The notes under the pieces: model-generated
What the model saw: the letters and a program-made list of their open reading frames with translations, nothing else
The model's database searches: none
Told to the model about the DNA's origin: nothing
DNA from: Streptomyces sp. HUAS 15-9
GTDB taxonomy: Bacteria; Actinomycetota; Actinomycetes; Streptomycetales; Streptomycetaceae
Reading direction: 5' to 3'
Assembly (NCBI RefSeq): GCF_025642155.1
Contig: NZ_CP106798.1
Span: forward strand, 3,906,001-3,970,000
Length of the DNA stretch: 64,000 nucleotides
Part shown: positions 8,727 to 17,250 of the stretch, in pieces
Layout of the letters: each line of letters starts with the position of its first letter
How positions within the stretch are numbered: the first letter of the stretch is position 1
Made by a program: the position numbers and the translations under genes

Positions 8727-8822
8727 TACCCCGCACGCGCGGGCAAGCACCCCCGCCCCCGCCCAGCCCCAGCACAGGGCACCCACCCAACACCGGCACC
8801 CCAGCCCCCAGACCCCGCCGTA

Positions 8823-8848
8823 TTGACACCGCACTGGTCCAGACCGCA
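8823..8848 (+). promoter_or_regulatory. Promoter -35 with DasR-type (dre-like) operator
   Basis: TTGACA at 8823-8828 is followed at 8833-8848 by ACTGGTCCAGACCGCA. This matches the known DasR responsive-element consensus ACTGGTCTAGACCACT at 13 of 16 positions, including the GGTC/GACC dyad. DasR is the GntR-family regulator of N-acetylglucosamine and chitin metabolism in Streptomyces. The site would sit within the promoter of the SIS-domain isomerase gene. No strong -10 hexamer is visible. Confidence 0.5.
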
Positions 8849-8886
8849 CGGTGATCCGCGACACAGACGCTGCGAAGGGGCACCGC

Positions 8887-9642
8887 ATGAGCGACGGCAC
8901 GCCGGCCGACCAGTTCTTCGACGCCGCCATCGGCCTGCTGCAACGGGTCCGCGACGAGGAGCCCGAGGCCATCGCGGCCGCCGGCACCCTGCTCGCCGAC
9001 ACCGTCCAGGCCGGCGGCCGCCTGTTCGCCTTCGGCGCCGGCCACTCCTCCCTGGCCGCCCAGGACGTCGTCTACCGCGCCGGCGGCCTGGCCCTGATGA
9101 ACCTGCTGGCCGTCCCGGGCGTCGTGGGCGTCGACGTCACCCCCGCCACCCTCGGCTCCGCCCTCGAACGCGTGGACGGGCTCGCCTCCGCCGTGCTGGA
9201 GACCGCGCCGATCCGCTCCGGCGACGCCCTAGTGATCATCTCGCTCTCCGGCCGCAACTCCCTGCCCGTGGAGATGGCCATGAGCGCCCGCGCCCTGGGC
9301 ATCCGGGTCGTCGGCGTGACCTCGGTGGCGTACGCCTCGGAGACGAAGTCCCGGCACGCCTCGGGGACGTATCTGAAGGACCACTGCGACATCGTCCTGG
9401 ACTCGAAGATCCCGGTCGGCGACGCGGAACTCACCCACGAGGCCATCCCGGCCCCCTTCGCCCCCGCATCCACGGTCGTCACCGCCGCTCTCCTCCAGGC
9501 AGTCATGGCCACGACGGCCACCACACTGGCCGACCGCGGCATCGAGCCCCCGCTCCTGCGCTCCGGAAACGTCGACGGCGGCCATGAGTGGAACAGCCGG
9601 ATCATGGAGCAGTACCGCGACCGGATCTTCTACCGGCACTGA
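8887..9642 (+). CDS. SIS-domain sugar isomerase-like protein (UPF0309)
   Basis: The protein has 251 residues. ATG at 8887 (MSDGTPADQFF) has a GAAGGGG ribosome site 6 nt upstream. A single SIS domain binds phosphosugar: the AFGAGHSS loop near residue 48 and the ISLSGRNSLPVEMA loop near 120 give the sugar-phosphate contacts. The length matches UPF0309 proteins such as SCO4393, beside dmdR1 in S. coelicolor. The substrate is unknown, but a DasR-like site upstream points to amino-sugar metabolism, perhaps an amino-sugar phosphate isomerase or etherase. Confidence 0.88.
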   Translation: MSDGTPADQFFDAAIGLLQRVRDEEPEAIAAAGTLLADTVQAGGRLFAFGAGHSSLAAQDVVYRAGGLALMNLLAVPGVVGVDVTPATLGSALERVDGLASAVLETAPIRSGDALVIISLSGRNSLPVEMAMSARALGIRVVGVTSVAYASETKSRHASGTYLKDHCDIVLDSKIPVGDAELTHEAIPAPFAPASTVVTAALLQAVMATTATTLADRGIEPPLLRSGNVDGGHEWNSRIMEQYRDRIFYRH

Positions 9643-9678
9643 TGCCCCGGACACGGGTACGGATACGACCGCGGCGGG

Positions 9679-11106
9679 CTACTTCTCCCCCAGCGCCCCG
9701 GCCAGATCCAGCGCCGCCCCGATCCGCACCGCCACGTCCTCCGCATACGTCGCGTCGGTCCGCTCGAAGCGGCTCCGCCCGGCCCCGCGCAGAAAGGTCA
9801 CGACGCCCAGCGTCCGCCCCCGGCTGCGCACCACCGCGCACAACGCGTGCACGGCGTCACCCGGCCACTGCCGGGCCAGCGCCCACTCCCGGGCCCGCTC
9901 CGCCGGGACGGACCCGGCATCGGCCCGCACCGACCCGGCCCGCTCCACGCACTGCAGCGCGGGATGCCCCTGCTCGTAGCGCACGGGCAGCCCGGCGTGA
10001 CCGGTGAGCACGCTCGGCCCCGGCGCCCCGGTGGGTGTCGCGGCCACCCGCACCAGCCGTACCGGCCCGGTCTCCCCGTCGGCCCGCGCTGGGCCCGCCA
10101 CCCGGTCGATCAGCGCGTGGTCGGCGAAACCGGCGAGCGCGAAGTCGAGGTGCACGGTGACCGCCTCCGCCGGGTCCTCGCACTCGGCGGCCGCCCGCGC
10201 CGCCCGGTGCAACTGGTTGGCGCGGAAGCGCAGCGTCGCCGTCTCCTGCTCGCCCTGCTTGGCCTCGGTCACGTCCTGGAACAGCCAGCCGACCCCGAGC
10301 GGCACCGGCTCCTCCGCGAGCGGCGAGGCCAGCCGCAGGAACCCGCTCCGCCAGCATCGCCGCTTCTCGCCCTCGGGCGTCCGTACGCTCACCCACATCT
10401 CGGCGGGCGCGGGCGGCGCGCCCTCGGCCAGCACATGGGTGAGCGCGCTCTCCAGTTCCTCGACCCCCTGGGCGAGCAGTTCGCCGAGCGGCCGCCCCAG
10501 CACGGACGTGCGCCCGATGCCCAGCGCGCGGGCCGCGTGCGCGTTCACCACGGCGGGCCGCAGATCCGCGTCGACCAGCACGACACCCCACGACGCGTCC
10601 TCGAACAACGCCTCGCTGAGCGCGATGGACCGCTCCAGGTCTATCTGCGCGTGCACCTCGCTGAAGGCGCAGTACACACCGGCGGGCTTCCCGTCCGGAC
10701 CGCGTACGGCGGCCGACTGCGTCCGTACGAGGACCCGGCCCCCGTCCTTCGTGACCAGCGCGAACTCGTGCACCTGCCGACCGGGGGCGTGCATCACGGA
10801 CAGCAGCCGCTCCTCGACCTCCTCGGCGTCCGCCTCGCGCACCGCCCAGCCGGCGAACCCGTGCCGGCCGACCGCCTCGGCCGCGGTCCAGCCGAGGATG
10901 CGCTCCGCCTCACGGTTCCAGTGCGTCACCACCCCGTCCGCGTCGAAGGCGCACAGGGCCGCGTCCATCCCGTCCAGCAGGGCGGCCAGCAGATCGGAGC
11001 CGCCCGTGCCGTCCGGGCCGTCGTCGGTCACGGGTCCGCCGCCGCTGGGCTCGGGCTCGTCGGGCCCCAGCTCATCGGTGGTCCCACTACGCCGGGAAGC
11101 ACTCAC
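9679..11106 (-). CDS. PAS-PAS-GAF sensory protein
   Basis: The protein has 475 residues. A disordered acidic N-terminus (residues 1-38) is followed by two PAS domains, about 40-155 (AALCAFDADGVVTHWNREAERILGW) and 165-285 (GVVLVDADLRPAVVNAHAARALG), and a GAF-like domain to the end. There is no PP2C phosphatase, GGDEF or kinase domain, so the output is missing or is the GAF domain itself. Streptomyces has many such proteins linked to SigB-type anti-sigma networks; this one may be an orphan sensor. It ends 36 nt from the SIS gene in convergent orientation. Confidence 0.85.
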   Translation of the reverse strand: MSASRRSGTTDELGPDEPEPSGGGPVTDDGPDGTGGSDLLAALLDGMDAALCAFDADGVVTHWNREAERILGWTAAEAVGRHGFAGWAVREADAEEVEERLLSVMHAPGRQVHEFALVTKDGGRVLVRTQSAAVRGPDGKPAGVYCAFSEVHAQIDLERSIALSEALFEDASWGVVLVDADLRPAVVNAHAARALGIGRTSVLGRPLGELLAQGVEELESALTHVLAEGAPPAPAEMWVSVRTPEGEKRRCWRSGFLRLASPLAEEPVPLGVGWLFQDVTEAKQGEQETATLRFRANQLHRAARAAAECEDPAEAVTVHLDFALAGFADHALIDRVAGPARADGETGPVRLVRVAATPTGAPGPSVLTGHAGLPVRYEQGHPALQCVERAGSVRADAGSVPAERAREWALARQWPGDAVHALCAVVRSRGRTLGVVTFLRGAGRSRFERTDATYAEDVAVRIGAALDLAGALGEK

Positions 11107-11242
11107 CTGGACCCCCTGCAGGCTGCGTCCGCACGTACGGCGCGAAAGTTTCGCTCACTCCCCTTCATTCAACTCGAACGTGACGCAGCACACACTTGGT
11201 TCCCGCAAGATTGAAGGAATCGTTGTAACAGACCACCGCGTC

Positions 11243-11695
11243 CTAGACCCCGTCGGACGCGAGCCTGAGATCCACCCACAGGTCGGTCTCACCGTCCAGC
11301 ACATACCGCTCGACCTCGGCGAACCCGCACTTCGCGGCGAAGCGCAGCCCGTCCTCGTTGACCGCGAGGACACATGTCTCGACCGCCCGGGCACCGAGTA
11401 CGCGCGCGTGGCCGAGACCGTTCTCGTAGAGGGCGGCCCCGTACCCGCGCCGCCGGTACTCCGGCAGCACCCGGGCGATGACCGTCGCCACCGCGTCCTC
11501 CCCCTGCGGCGGCCGCACGGTGGAACAGCCGACGAGCACGTCCCCCACGTAGGCGTTCTCCAACCGGTAGCGCCCCGCCCGCTCGCGGACCTCGTCGAGA
11601 TCCATCGCGGCGGGCGGCACGATCACGTTGTGGACGTGCCGCCACTGCTCCAGCATGGCCTCACCGGCCACGACCTCTATCCGAAGATCAGTCAC
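11243..11695 (-). CDS. GNAT-family N-acetyltransferase
   Basis: The protein has 150 residues with a GTG start at 11695. It shows a GNAT fold: motif A is VIARVLPEYRRRGYGAALYE at residues 74-93 (acetyl-CoA pyrophosphate loop RRRGYGAAL), followed by ARVLGARAVETCVLAVNEDGLRFAAKCGF typical of motif B. No substrate can be assigned. It starts 9 nt after the RidA stop on the same strand, so the two probably form one operon. Confidence 0.87.
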   Translation of the reverse strand: MTDLRIEVVAGEAMLEQWRHVHNVIVPPAAMDLDEVRERAGRYRLENAYVGDVLVGCSTVRPPQGEDAVATVIARVLPEYRRRGYGAALYENGLGHARVLGARAVETCVLAVNEDGLRFAAKCGFAEVERYVLDGETDLWVDLRLASDGV

Positions 11696-11704
11696 CCGAG
11701 CAGG

Positions 11705-12109
11705 CTACGAGGCCACCGCCGCCCGCGAGGGCCGTCGCGCATACACCTCGATCTCGATCCGCATCCGGGGATCCGCGAGCCCGCACACCATCATCGTCGC
11801 CGCCGGCCGTACCTCGCCGAACACCCGCCGCAACGCCGGCCAGCACGGCTCGAAGTCCTCCCGCTCGGGCAGCAGATACCGCACCCGTACGACATCGGAG
11901 AACCCGCACCCCGCCTCGGCCAGCGCGTCGCCGATGTTCCGCAGACACTGCTCGGCCTGCTCCACCACGTCCTCGGAGATCCTCATGGTCGTGTAGTCGA
12001 ACCCGGTGGTGCCGGAGACGTGCACCCAGTCGCCGTCGATCACCGCCCGCGCATACCCGATCTGCTCCTCGAACACCGAACCACTGAGTACCGCACGCCG
12101 CTCCGTCAT
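11705..12109 (-). CDS. RidA-family (YjgF/YER057c/UK114) protein
   Basis: The protein has 134 residues with ATG at 12109 (MTERRAVLSGSVFEEQIGYA). A longer in-frame extension to 12328 is rejected because it crosses the promoter-like region and has no family similarity. Rid features are the GYARAVIDGDWVHVSGTTG N-terminus, a VEQAEQCLRNIGDALAEAG helix, and a C-terminal RIEIEVYARRP with the family Glu. RidA proteins deaminate reactive enamines/imines from PLP enzymes, which fits the nearby PLP-salvage gene pdxH, though the Arg needed by true RidA is not clearly placed. Confidence 0.88.
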   Translation of the reverse strand: MTERRAVLSGSVFEEQIGYARAVIDGDWVHVSGTTGFDYTTMRISEDVVEQAEQCLRNIGDALAEAGCGFSDVVRVRYLLPEREDFEPCWPALRRVFGEVRPAATMMVCGLADPRMRIEIEVYARRPSRAAVAS

Positions 12110-12149
12110 GGCCGGAACGCTAGAGCCGTCGTGGTGAAGAAAAAAGTGG

Positions 12150-12178
12150 TTGATCGGTGGCCGAACGGTTCCTAGTGT
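12150..12178 (+). promoter_or_regulatory. Strong SigA/HrdB-type promoter
   Basis: TTGATC at 12150-12155, a 17-bp spacer and TAGTGT at 12173-12178 match the housekeeping promoter well. It points rightwards into a region with no annotated + strand gene, so it should drive the short transcript described below. Confidence 0.5.
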
Positions 12179-12211
12179 GTGATGCACACGAGAAGGGAGG
12201 TGGTTCGGCAG

Positions 12212-12250
12212 ATGTATGAATACCGGACGCGTGAGGTGACTGCGGGCTAG
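12212..12250 (+). CDS. Possible 12-residue peptide ORF (MYEYRTREVTAG)
   Basis: A GGGAGGT sequence (12195-12201) precedes ATG at 12212, and the ORF stops at TAG 12248-12250. An in-frame ATG at 12182, only 4 nt past the -10 box, would give a 22-residue version, possibly near-leaderless. The ORF is too short for coding statistics. Support comes from the promoter, the ribosome site and the hairpin downstream. It might be a leader peptide or part of a small RNA. Confidence 0.25.
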   Translation: MYEYRTREVTAG

Positions 12251-12329
12251 CGGCTCGCCACCACACCCAGTGCGGTGCCGGACCAGCACGTGAGAGAAGC
12301 GTGCAGCCGGCCCAATCCCAGCAGTCACC

Positions 12330-12402
12330 CGACCCGCGAGCTCGCCGGTACGTCCGGCCGGCTTCTTCGCCCGAGAGGCGAAGGACCCGAGCTCGCGGGT
12401 CG
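12330..12402. terminator. 15-bp perfect stem with nested hairpin between small ORF and pdxH
   Basis: CGACCCGCGAGCTCG (12330-12344) pairs perfectly with CGAGCTCGCGGGTCG (12388-12402). A second hairpin, CTTCGCC/GGCGAAG (12365-12371 with 12377-12383), is nested inside. It lies 8 nt past the pdxH stop and about 80 nt past the tiny ORF, so it can end transcripts from both sides. Confidence 0.7.
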
Positions 12403-12410
12403 TCTGCGTT

Positions 12411-13085
12411 TCACGGGCTCAGGCGTTCCACCCTCCAGGAGCCGTCCGGTTCGGCGACGTAACGCAGGCGGTCGTGGAGGCGGTTGTTCCGGCCCTGCCA
12501 GAACTCCATCACGCGGGGCGCGACGCGGAAGCCGCCCCAGTGCGGGGGGACCGGGACCTGTTCGCCCTCGGGGTAGCGGGCGGAGAGTTCGGCGTAGGAG
12601 GCGTCGAGTTCGGTCCGTGAGGAGATCACCGAGGACTGGGCGCTGGCCCAGGCGCCCAGCTGGGAGCCGTGGGGGCGGGTGCGGAAGTACGCGGCCGTCT
12701 CGTCCCGCCCCGTGCGGCGGGCGGTGCCGGTGACGATGACCTGGCGGGCGATGGGATGCCAGGGGAAGAGCAGGGAGACGTACGGGTTCGCGGCGAGGTC
12801 CCGCGCCTTGCGGGAGTCGTAGTTCGTGTAGAAGACGAAGCCCTGCGTGTCGTACTGCTTCATCAGGACCGTGCGTGAGCTGGGACGGCCCTCGGCGTCC
12901 GCCGTGGAGACGACCATGGCGTTGGGCTCGTAGATCGTGCCGCCCGCGGCGGCCCGTGCGGCCTGTTCGAACCAGAGGGTGAACTGGTCCATGGGGTGGG
13001 CGGCGAGATCGCTCTCCTCGAAGCCTTCGACCCGGTAGTGCTTGCGCATGGCGGCCGGGTCGAGGATGGGTTCATGGTCGGTCAC
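12411..13085 (-). CDS. pdxH: Pyridoxamine/pyridoxine 5'-phosphate oxidase
   Basis: The protein has 224 residues with GTG at 13085 ([17 protein letters not shown]). An FMN-dependent oxidase making pyridoxal 5'-phosphate, it carries family blocks [37 protein letters not shown] and [14 protein letters not shown], plus the C-terminal [16 protein letters not shown] and RLHDRLRY signature that contacts PLP. All PdxH landmarks are intact. It is divergent from the citrate synthase gene, with 242 nt between them. Confidence 0.95.
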   Translation of the reverse strand: MTDHEPILDPAAMRKHYRVEGFEESDLAAHPMDQFTLWFEQAARAAAGGTIYEPNAMVVSTADAEGRPSSRTVLMKQYDTQGFVFYTNYDSRKARDLAANPYVSLLFPWHPIARQVIVTGTARRTGRDETAAYFRTRPHGSQLGAWASAQSSVISSRTELDASYAELSARYPEGEQVPVPPHWGGFRVAPRVMEFWQGRNNRLHDRLRYVAEPDGSWRVERLSP

Positions 13086-13121
13086 GCGGTCATCTTGCCG
13101 TATGCACGTACGACTTCGCGT

Positions 13122-13134
13122 GGCACTGAGTGCC
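13122..13134. promoter_or_regulatory. Palindrome GGCACTGAGTGCC upstream of pdxH
   Basis: A GGCAC/GTGCC inverted repeat lies 37 nt before the pdxH start, in the pdxH-citA divergent spacer. A second dyad, CGGTTGG/CCAACCG at 13185-13205, lies nearer the middle. Both are operator candidates with no known binder. Confidence 0.35.
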
Positions 13135-13327
13135 GTTTGGGCTCCCCAAAGGTGACACTCGGAGATATCGTTCAGATGCCGTTCCGGTTGGGTGACCACC
13201 AACCGTTCGGGGCATCACCGGGGTGACCGTTTCGGACCGCGAGTCCTGAGAGTGACCGTGGAGCCGCTGCGGCACCCGCTTCCTGGCATTCTTCGCCGCG
13301 CCGCACACAGCATCTAGGAGCCGCCTG

Positions 13328-14428
13328 ATGTCCGACTTCGTACCCGGGCTCGAGGGAGTCGTCGCGTTCGAGACGGAGATCGCCGAACCGGACAAGGAGG
13401 GTGGCGCCCTGCGCTACCGGGGGGTCGACATCGAGGACCTCGTCGGTCATGTCTCGTTCGGCAACGTCTGGGGGCTCCTGGTGGACGGAGCCTTCAATCC
13501 TGGGCTGCCGCCCGCCGAGCCGTTCCCCATTCCCGTCCACTCGGGTGACATCCGGGTGGACGTACAGTCGGCACTCGCCATGCTCGCCCCGGTGTGGGGC
13601 CTGAAACCGCTGCTCGACATCGACGAGGAGCAGGCCCGCGACGACCTCGCCCGCGCCGCGGTGATGGCGCTCTCGTACGTCGCCCAGTCCGCCCGCGGGC
13701 AGGGCCTGCCCATGGTGCCGCAGCGGGAGATCGACAAGGCGCACTCGGTCGTCGAGCGGTTCATGATCCGCTGGCGGGGCGAGCCCGACCCCAAGCACGT
13801 CGCGGCCGTGGACGCCTACTGGACGTCGGCCGCCGAGCACGGCATGAACGCCTCCACCTTCACCGCCCGGGTCATCGCCTCGACCGGCGCCGATGTGGCG
13901 GCCGCGCTGTCCGGTGCCGTGGGCGCCATGTCCGGGCCGCTGCACGGCGGTGCCCCGTCCCGGGTCCTCGGGATGATCGAGGAGATCGAGCGGACGGGTG
14001 ACGCGGAGGCGTACGTCAAGCGGGCCCTGGACCAGGGCGAGCGGCTGATGGGCTTCGGACACCGGGTGTACCGGGCCGAGGACCCGCGCGCGCGGGTGCT
14101 GCGCCGTACGGCCCGTGAGCTGGGCGCTCCGCGCTTCGAGATCGCGGAGGCGCTGGAGAAGGCCGCGCTGGAGGAGCTGCACAACCGCCGTCCGGACCGG
14201 GTTCTGGCGACGAACGTGGAGTTCTGGGCGGCGATCATGCTGGACTTCGCCGAGGTTCCGGCGCACATGTTCACGTCGATGTTCACCTGCGCCCGTACGG
14301 CGGGCTGGTCGGCGCACATCCTTGAGCAGAAGCGGACGGGGCGGCTGGTCCGGCCGTCCGCACGCTATGTGGGGCCGGGGCCGCGCAGCCCGCAGGAGGT
14401 CGAGGGCTACGCGGACATCGCCCACTAG
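13328..14428 (+). CDS. citA: Citrate synthase 2 (citrate synthase family)
   Basis: The protein has 366 residues with ATG at 13328 (MSDFVPGLEG) and TAGGAG upstream. It condenses acetyl-CoA and oxaloacetate. Family motifs are LRYRGVDIEDL, EHGMNASTFTARV with the first catalytic His near residue 179, SGPLHGGAPSRV with His near 204, MGFGHRVYR with the oxaloacetate-binding His near 241, and an Asp/Glu-rich helical C-terminus. The short type-II form is common in actinobacteria alongside a main citrate synthase, and some relatives act as 2-methylcitrate synthases. The symbol follows Streptomyces usage for this locus and is less certain than the family. Confidence 0.9.
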   Translation: MSDFVPGLEGVVAFETEIAEPDKEGGALRYRGVDIEDLVGHVSFGNVWGLLVDGAFNPGLPPAEPFPIPVHSGDIRVDVQSALAMLAPVWGLKPLLDIDEEQARDDLARAAVMALSYVAQSARGQGLPMVPQREIDKAHSVVERFMIRWRGEPDPKHVAAVDAYWTSAAEHGMNASTFTARVIASTGADVAAALSGAVGAMSGPLHGGAPSRVLGMIEEIERTGDAEAYVKRALDQGERLMGFGHRVYRAEDPRARVLRRTARELGAPRFEIAEALEKAALEELHNRRPDRVLATNVEFWAAIMLDFAEVPAHMFTSMFTCARTAGWSAHILEQKRTGRLVRPSARYVGPGPRSPQEVEGYADIAH

Positions 14429-14450
14429 TCGCTATTCGCGTAGGCGCCGT

Positions 14451-15482
14451 TCACGCCGGGCTGAGCAGGTCCGCGTGGTGCCGTTCCGCCACCAGCGGGT
14501 GGGCCCTGAGCTTGCCCTTGAGCTCGTTGTAGCCGTACTCGGCGAAGAGCGGGTTGGCGGGGTCGTCGGTGATGCCCGGGGCGGTGGTCGCGTGCGGGAA
14601 GGGCAGCGGCTCCACCCGGGCGTCCAGCCGCGGGTTGTAGAAGAACGGGACGGAGAAGCGCTCGGTGGCGCCGGGCGGGCTGACGACGCGGTGGTTGGTG
14701 GCGATCAGATAGCCGTTGGTGGCCACTTCGAGCAGCTCGCCCAGGTTGACCACGAAGGCGCCCTCCAGCGGCGGCACGTCGTGGAAGAGCCCGTCCTCGC
14801 GCTGGACCTGCAGTCCGCCGACCGTGTCCTGGAGCAGCAGGGTCAGGAAGCCGTAGTCCTTGTGGGCGCCGACGCCCTGGTCGATGCCGTCGCCTGCGCT
14901 GCCGGGGTAGCGCACGAGCTTGAGGTGCGGGTGGGCGCTCCGGCCGAAGACCGGGTCGTAGAAGTCGGCGGGGGCGCCGATGGCGGCGAGCAGCTCGTGC
15001 AGGAGCCGGCCGGCGACGCCGCTGAGCCGGTCGATCCAGGCGAGCGCGGCGGTGCGCAGTTCGGGGAGGGCGGCGGGCCACTGGTTGGGGCCCTGCAGCC
15101 ACCAGTAGGCGGGCTCGCCCGGTGCGGGGACGTGGGCGGGTCGTTCGGCGCCTATGTCGAGCTGGTCGCGCCAGTCGCGGGCGCCCCGGGTGCGTTCGTC
15201 GCCGGTGCGGGTGTAGCCGCGGAAGTGGGGCGAGTTCACGTTGTCGAGGGCGAGCCGGTCGGCCACCGGAAGCGCGAAGAAGGCGCGCATGGCGCTGACC
15301 AGCGCGTCGGTCTCGGCGCGGGTGACTCCGTGCCCGACGAGCTGGAAGAAGCCGACGTCGTGGGCTGCGCTGTGCAACTGGGCTCGGAGGAGGGCTCGGG
15401 CCTGGGGGCCGCGGTCGGCGGCAGACAGGTCGATGATCGGGAGTTGAGCGTACGACGGGTTCGTCGCGGTGTGCGTCGTCAT
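14451..15482 (-). CDS. Isopenicillin N synthase-family 2-oxoglutarate/Fe(II)-type dioxygenase
   Basis: The protein has 343 residues with ATG at 15482 (MTTHTATNPSYAQLPIIDLS). It has the N-terminal DIOX_N block (DVGFFQLVGHGV, residues 44-55), then the jelly-roll core. Iron ligands are His and Asp in VGAHKDYGFLTLL and the distal His in LIATNHRVVSPP; the co-substrate motif RFSVPFFYNP follows. It matches conserved Streptomyces 2OG oxygenases of unknown substrate. It converges on the citrate synthase gene with 22 nt between stops. Confidence 0.9.
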   Translation of the reverse strand: MTTHTATNPSYAQLPIIDLSAADRGPQARALLRAQLHSAAHDVGFFQLVGHGVTRAETDALVSAMRAFFALPVADRLALDNVNSPHFRGYTRTGDERTRGARDWRDQLDIGAERPAHVPAPGEPAYWWLQGPNQWPAALPELRTAALAWIDRLSGVAGRLLHELLAAIGAPADFYDPVFGRSAHPHLKLVRYPGSAGDGIDQGVGAHKDYGFLTLLLQDTVGGLQVQREDGLFHDVPPLEGAFVVNLGELLEVATNGYLIATNHRVVSPPGATERFSVPFFYNPRLDARVEPLPFPHATTAPGITDDPANPLFAEYGYNELKGKLRAHPLVAERHHADLLSPA

Positions 15483-15905
15483 GGATGCGTCCACAGGGTG
15501 TGTGGGCCACGGGCAGGCCGCCGAGGGTAGGGCGGCGCCCAGGATGCCGTAAGAAAGGGGAGAATAAAGGGGCTGATTCAGGCCGAAAGCCGACAGCCCA
15601 TGCTTGTGACGCGCACGTAGTCCACGTGACGGCGTCGAACAAGCATCGGAGGCATGCGCCAAGAGTAACGCGCCCCGCCAACAAACCCCGGGGGCTGCCG
15701 ACACCCCCTCGCGCCCCGACAGCATCTCCCCCAGTCATGCCCCTGCGCGGCCGCCGAGCCCCCGGACCCGTCGACAGCCCCGTGTGCCTTGGCGCTTTGG
15801 CCCGGCGGACGCCTCCGGCCCCGCTGCCGATTCCTCGACCCGCGCCGCCGCTCCCAGGAGCCCGCCGGACAGCCCCGCACGCGTCGGCGCCCTGGGCGCC
15901 GGCCC
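15483..15905. other. Non-coding spacer of 423 nt
   Basis: This lies between the oxygenase start and the end of the TetR gene. A relatively AT-rich patch around 15548-15575 is the likely oxygenase promoter (minus strand). CACGTAGTCCACGTG near 15615-15630 is a small dyad. The rest is GC-rich sequence with no credible ORF. Confidence 0.5.
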
Positions 15906-16508
15906 TCAGCCCAGCGCGCTCTCCAGCAGCGCCGTCCACTGGGCCACCACCCGCTCGCGGCGGCCCGTGTCGTCCGTGAGGAGGTTGGCCAGGCCCAGGC
16001 CACGGGCCATGTCGAGGAGGCCCTGGACCGCTTCCCGTACGCCGGGGCGGGACTCGTCGGCGCCCAGTAGCTCGACCGCTATGCGGTGGGTCTCCCGGCC
16101 GACGCGGGCCTCCAGCTCGGTGACCCGGGGTCGCAGCTGGTCCTCGTCGGAGGCGGCGACCCACAGGTGGAGGGCGGCGCGGAAGAGGGGGCCGGTGTAG
16201 AGGCCGACGAGCGCGGAGACGACGGCGCGGCGGTCGGCGGCGCCCTCGGGGAACAGGGCGCGCAGGGCCGTGGAGCGTTCCTCGGCGACGTACTCGACGG
16301 CCGCGGTGAACAGGTCCTCACGGGTGCGGAAGTGGTGCTGGGCGGCGCCGCGGGAGACTCCGGCGCGTTCCGCGACGACGGAGACCGTGGAGCCCGCCCA
16401 GCCGCGTTCGGCCAGGCAGGCCACGGCGGCCTCCAAGAGCCGCTGCCTGGTGGCCCGGCTGCGGTCCTGTTTCGGCAGGCGGTCGCTTTCGGCCGTACTC
16501 ACACTCAT
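15906..16508 (-). CDS. TetR-family regulator of the acyl-CoA operon
   Basis: The protein has 200 residues. The N-terminal HTH (residues about 18-65: RATRQRLLEAAVACLAERGW, then SVVAERAGVSRGAAQHHF) is canonical TetR. The C-terminal domain is helical and probably binds an acyl-CoA or related ligand. It is the last gene of the minus-strand operon, 7 nt after the enoyl-CoA hydratase stop. The placement suggests it senses a pathway intermediate and represses the operon promoter upstream of 26041. Confidence 0.88.
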   Translation of the reverse strand: MSVSTAESDRLPKQDRSRATRQRLLEAAVACLAERGWAGSTVSVVAERAGVSRGAAQHHFRTREDLFTAAVEYVAEERSTALRALFPEGAADRRAVVSALVGLYTGPLFRAALHLWVAASDEDQLRPRVTELEARVGRETHRIAVELLGADESRPGVREAVQGLLDMARGLGLANLLTDDTGRRERVVAQWTALLESALG

Positions 16509-16515
16509 CTCGCGC

Positions 16516-17250
16516 TCACATCACCCACGAGGGGTCCCGTCGTTCCAGGAAAGCCGTCATCCCCTCACGCGCCTGCGCGGAGGAGAACAGCCGGGCCGAG
16601 AGCGCGGTGAGATCCGCCGCGTCCCGGTCGAAGGCTTCCAGCACCCTAGCCGTGAGCAGCTGTTTCGTCTCGGCCAGGCCCTGCGGGGACGATCGGCGCA
16701 GTCCGTCGAGGATGGGGGCGAGGACGGCGTCGACGTCGTCCCCGGCCGCCGTGACGAGGCCGATGCGGGCGGCCTCGGCCGCGTCGAACCGTTCGCCGGT
16801 GAGGTAGTAGCGGGCGAGGGCGCGCGGGTCGGCGCGCGGGATCACCGGGAGGGAGATGACGGCCGGCGCGACCCCGATCCGTACCTCGGTGAACGCGAAG
16901 CTGGACGCGGCGGACGCGGCCGCGATGTCGCACGCGGTGAGCAGCCCCAGCCCGCCCGCGCGGACGTGTCCGGTCACCCTGGCCACGACGGGTTTGCGCA
17001 GTTCGACGATCTGCCGCAGCACGTGGACCAGGGCGTCGGGGTGGGGCGGGTCGCGCAGGTCCGCTCCGGCGCAGAACGTGTTGCCGGAGTGGGTGAGGAT
17101 GACGGCCCGTACGTCGCCGTCCTTGGCGCACTCGGTCAGCGCGTCCGCGAGCTCGCCGACGAGCGCGGCCGACAGGGCGTTGCGGGTGTCGGCCGAGTCC
17201 AGGCTGAGGGTTTCGACGCCACGCGCGCGCGTGCGTCCGATCAGTGTCAC
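16516..17250 (-). CDS. Enoyl-CoA hydratase/isomerase family protein
   Basis: The protein has 244 residues. GTG at 17250 overlaps the ligase stop by 4 nt (GTGA), so translation is coupled. Crotonase landmarks are NALSAALVGELADAL, the oxyanion-hole segment GNTFCAGADL (near residue 60) and GHVRAGGLGLLTACD (near 100). The two Glu residues of classical hydratases are not both evident: the first catalytic site falls at ARAGGLG and the second near VAPAVISLPV. It may therefore be a hydratase variant acting on a branched unsaturated acyl-CoA after the carboxylase, as methylglutaconyl-CoA hydratase does in leucine breakdown. Confidence 0.88.
   Translation of the reverse strand: MTLIGRTRARGVETLSLDSADTRNALSAALVGELADALTECAKDGDVRAVILTHSGNTFCAGADLRDPPHPDALVHVLRQIVELRKPVVARVTGHVRAGGLGLLTACDIAAASAASSFAFTEVRIGVAPAVISLPVIPRADPRALARYYLTGERFDAAEAARIGLVTAAGDDVDAVLAPILDGLRRSSPQGLAETKQLLTARVLEAFDRDAADLTALSARLFSSAQAREGMTAFLERRDPSWVM

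Noticed and set aside
11705..12328. Extended 207-residue start for the RidA protein
   Set aside because: The extra 73 residues cross the opposite-strand promoter and lack family similarity; ATG at 12109 gives the normal RidA length.
14425..16164. 579-residue minus-strand frame
   Set aside because: It is out of frame with the oxygenase, Arg/Pro-rich, and spans two real genes.
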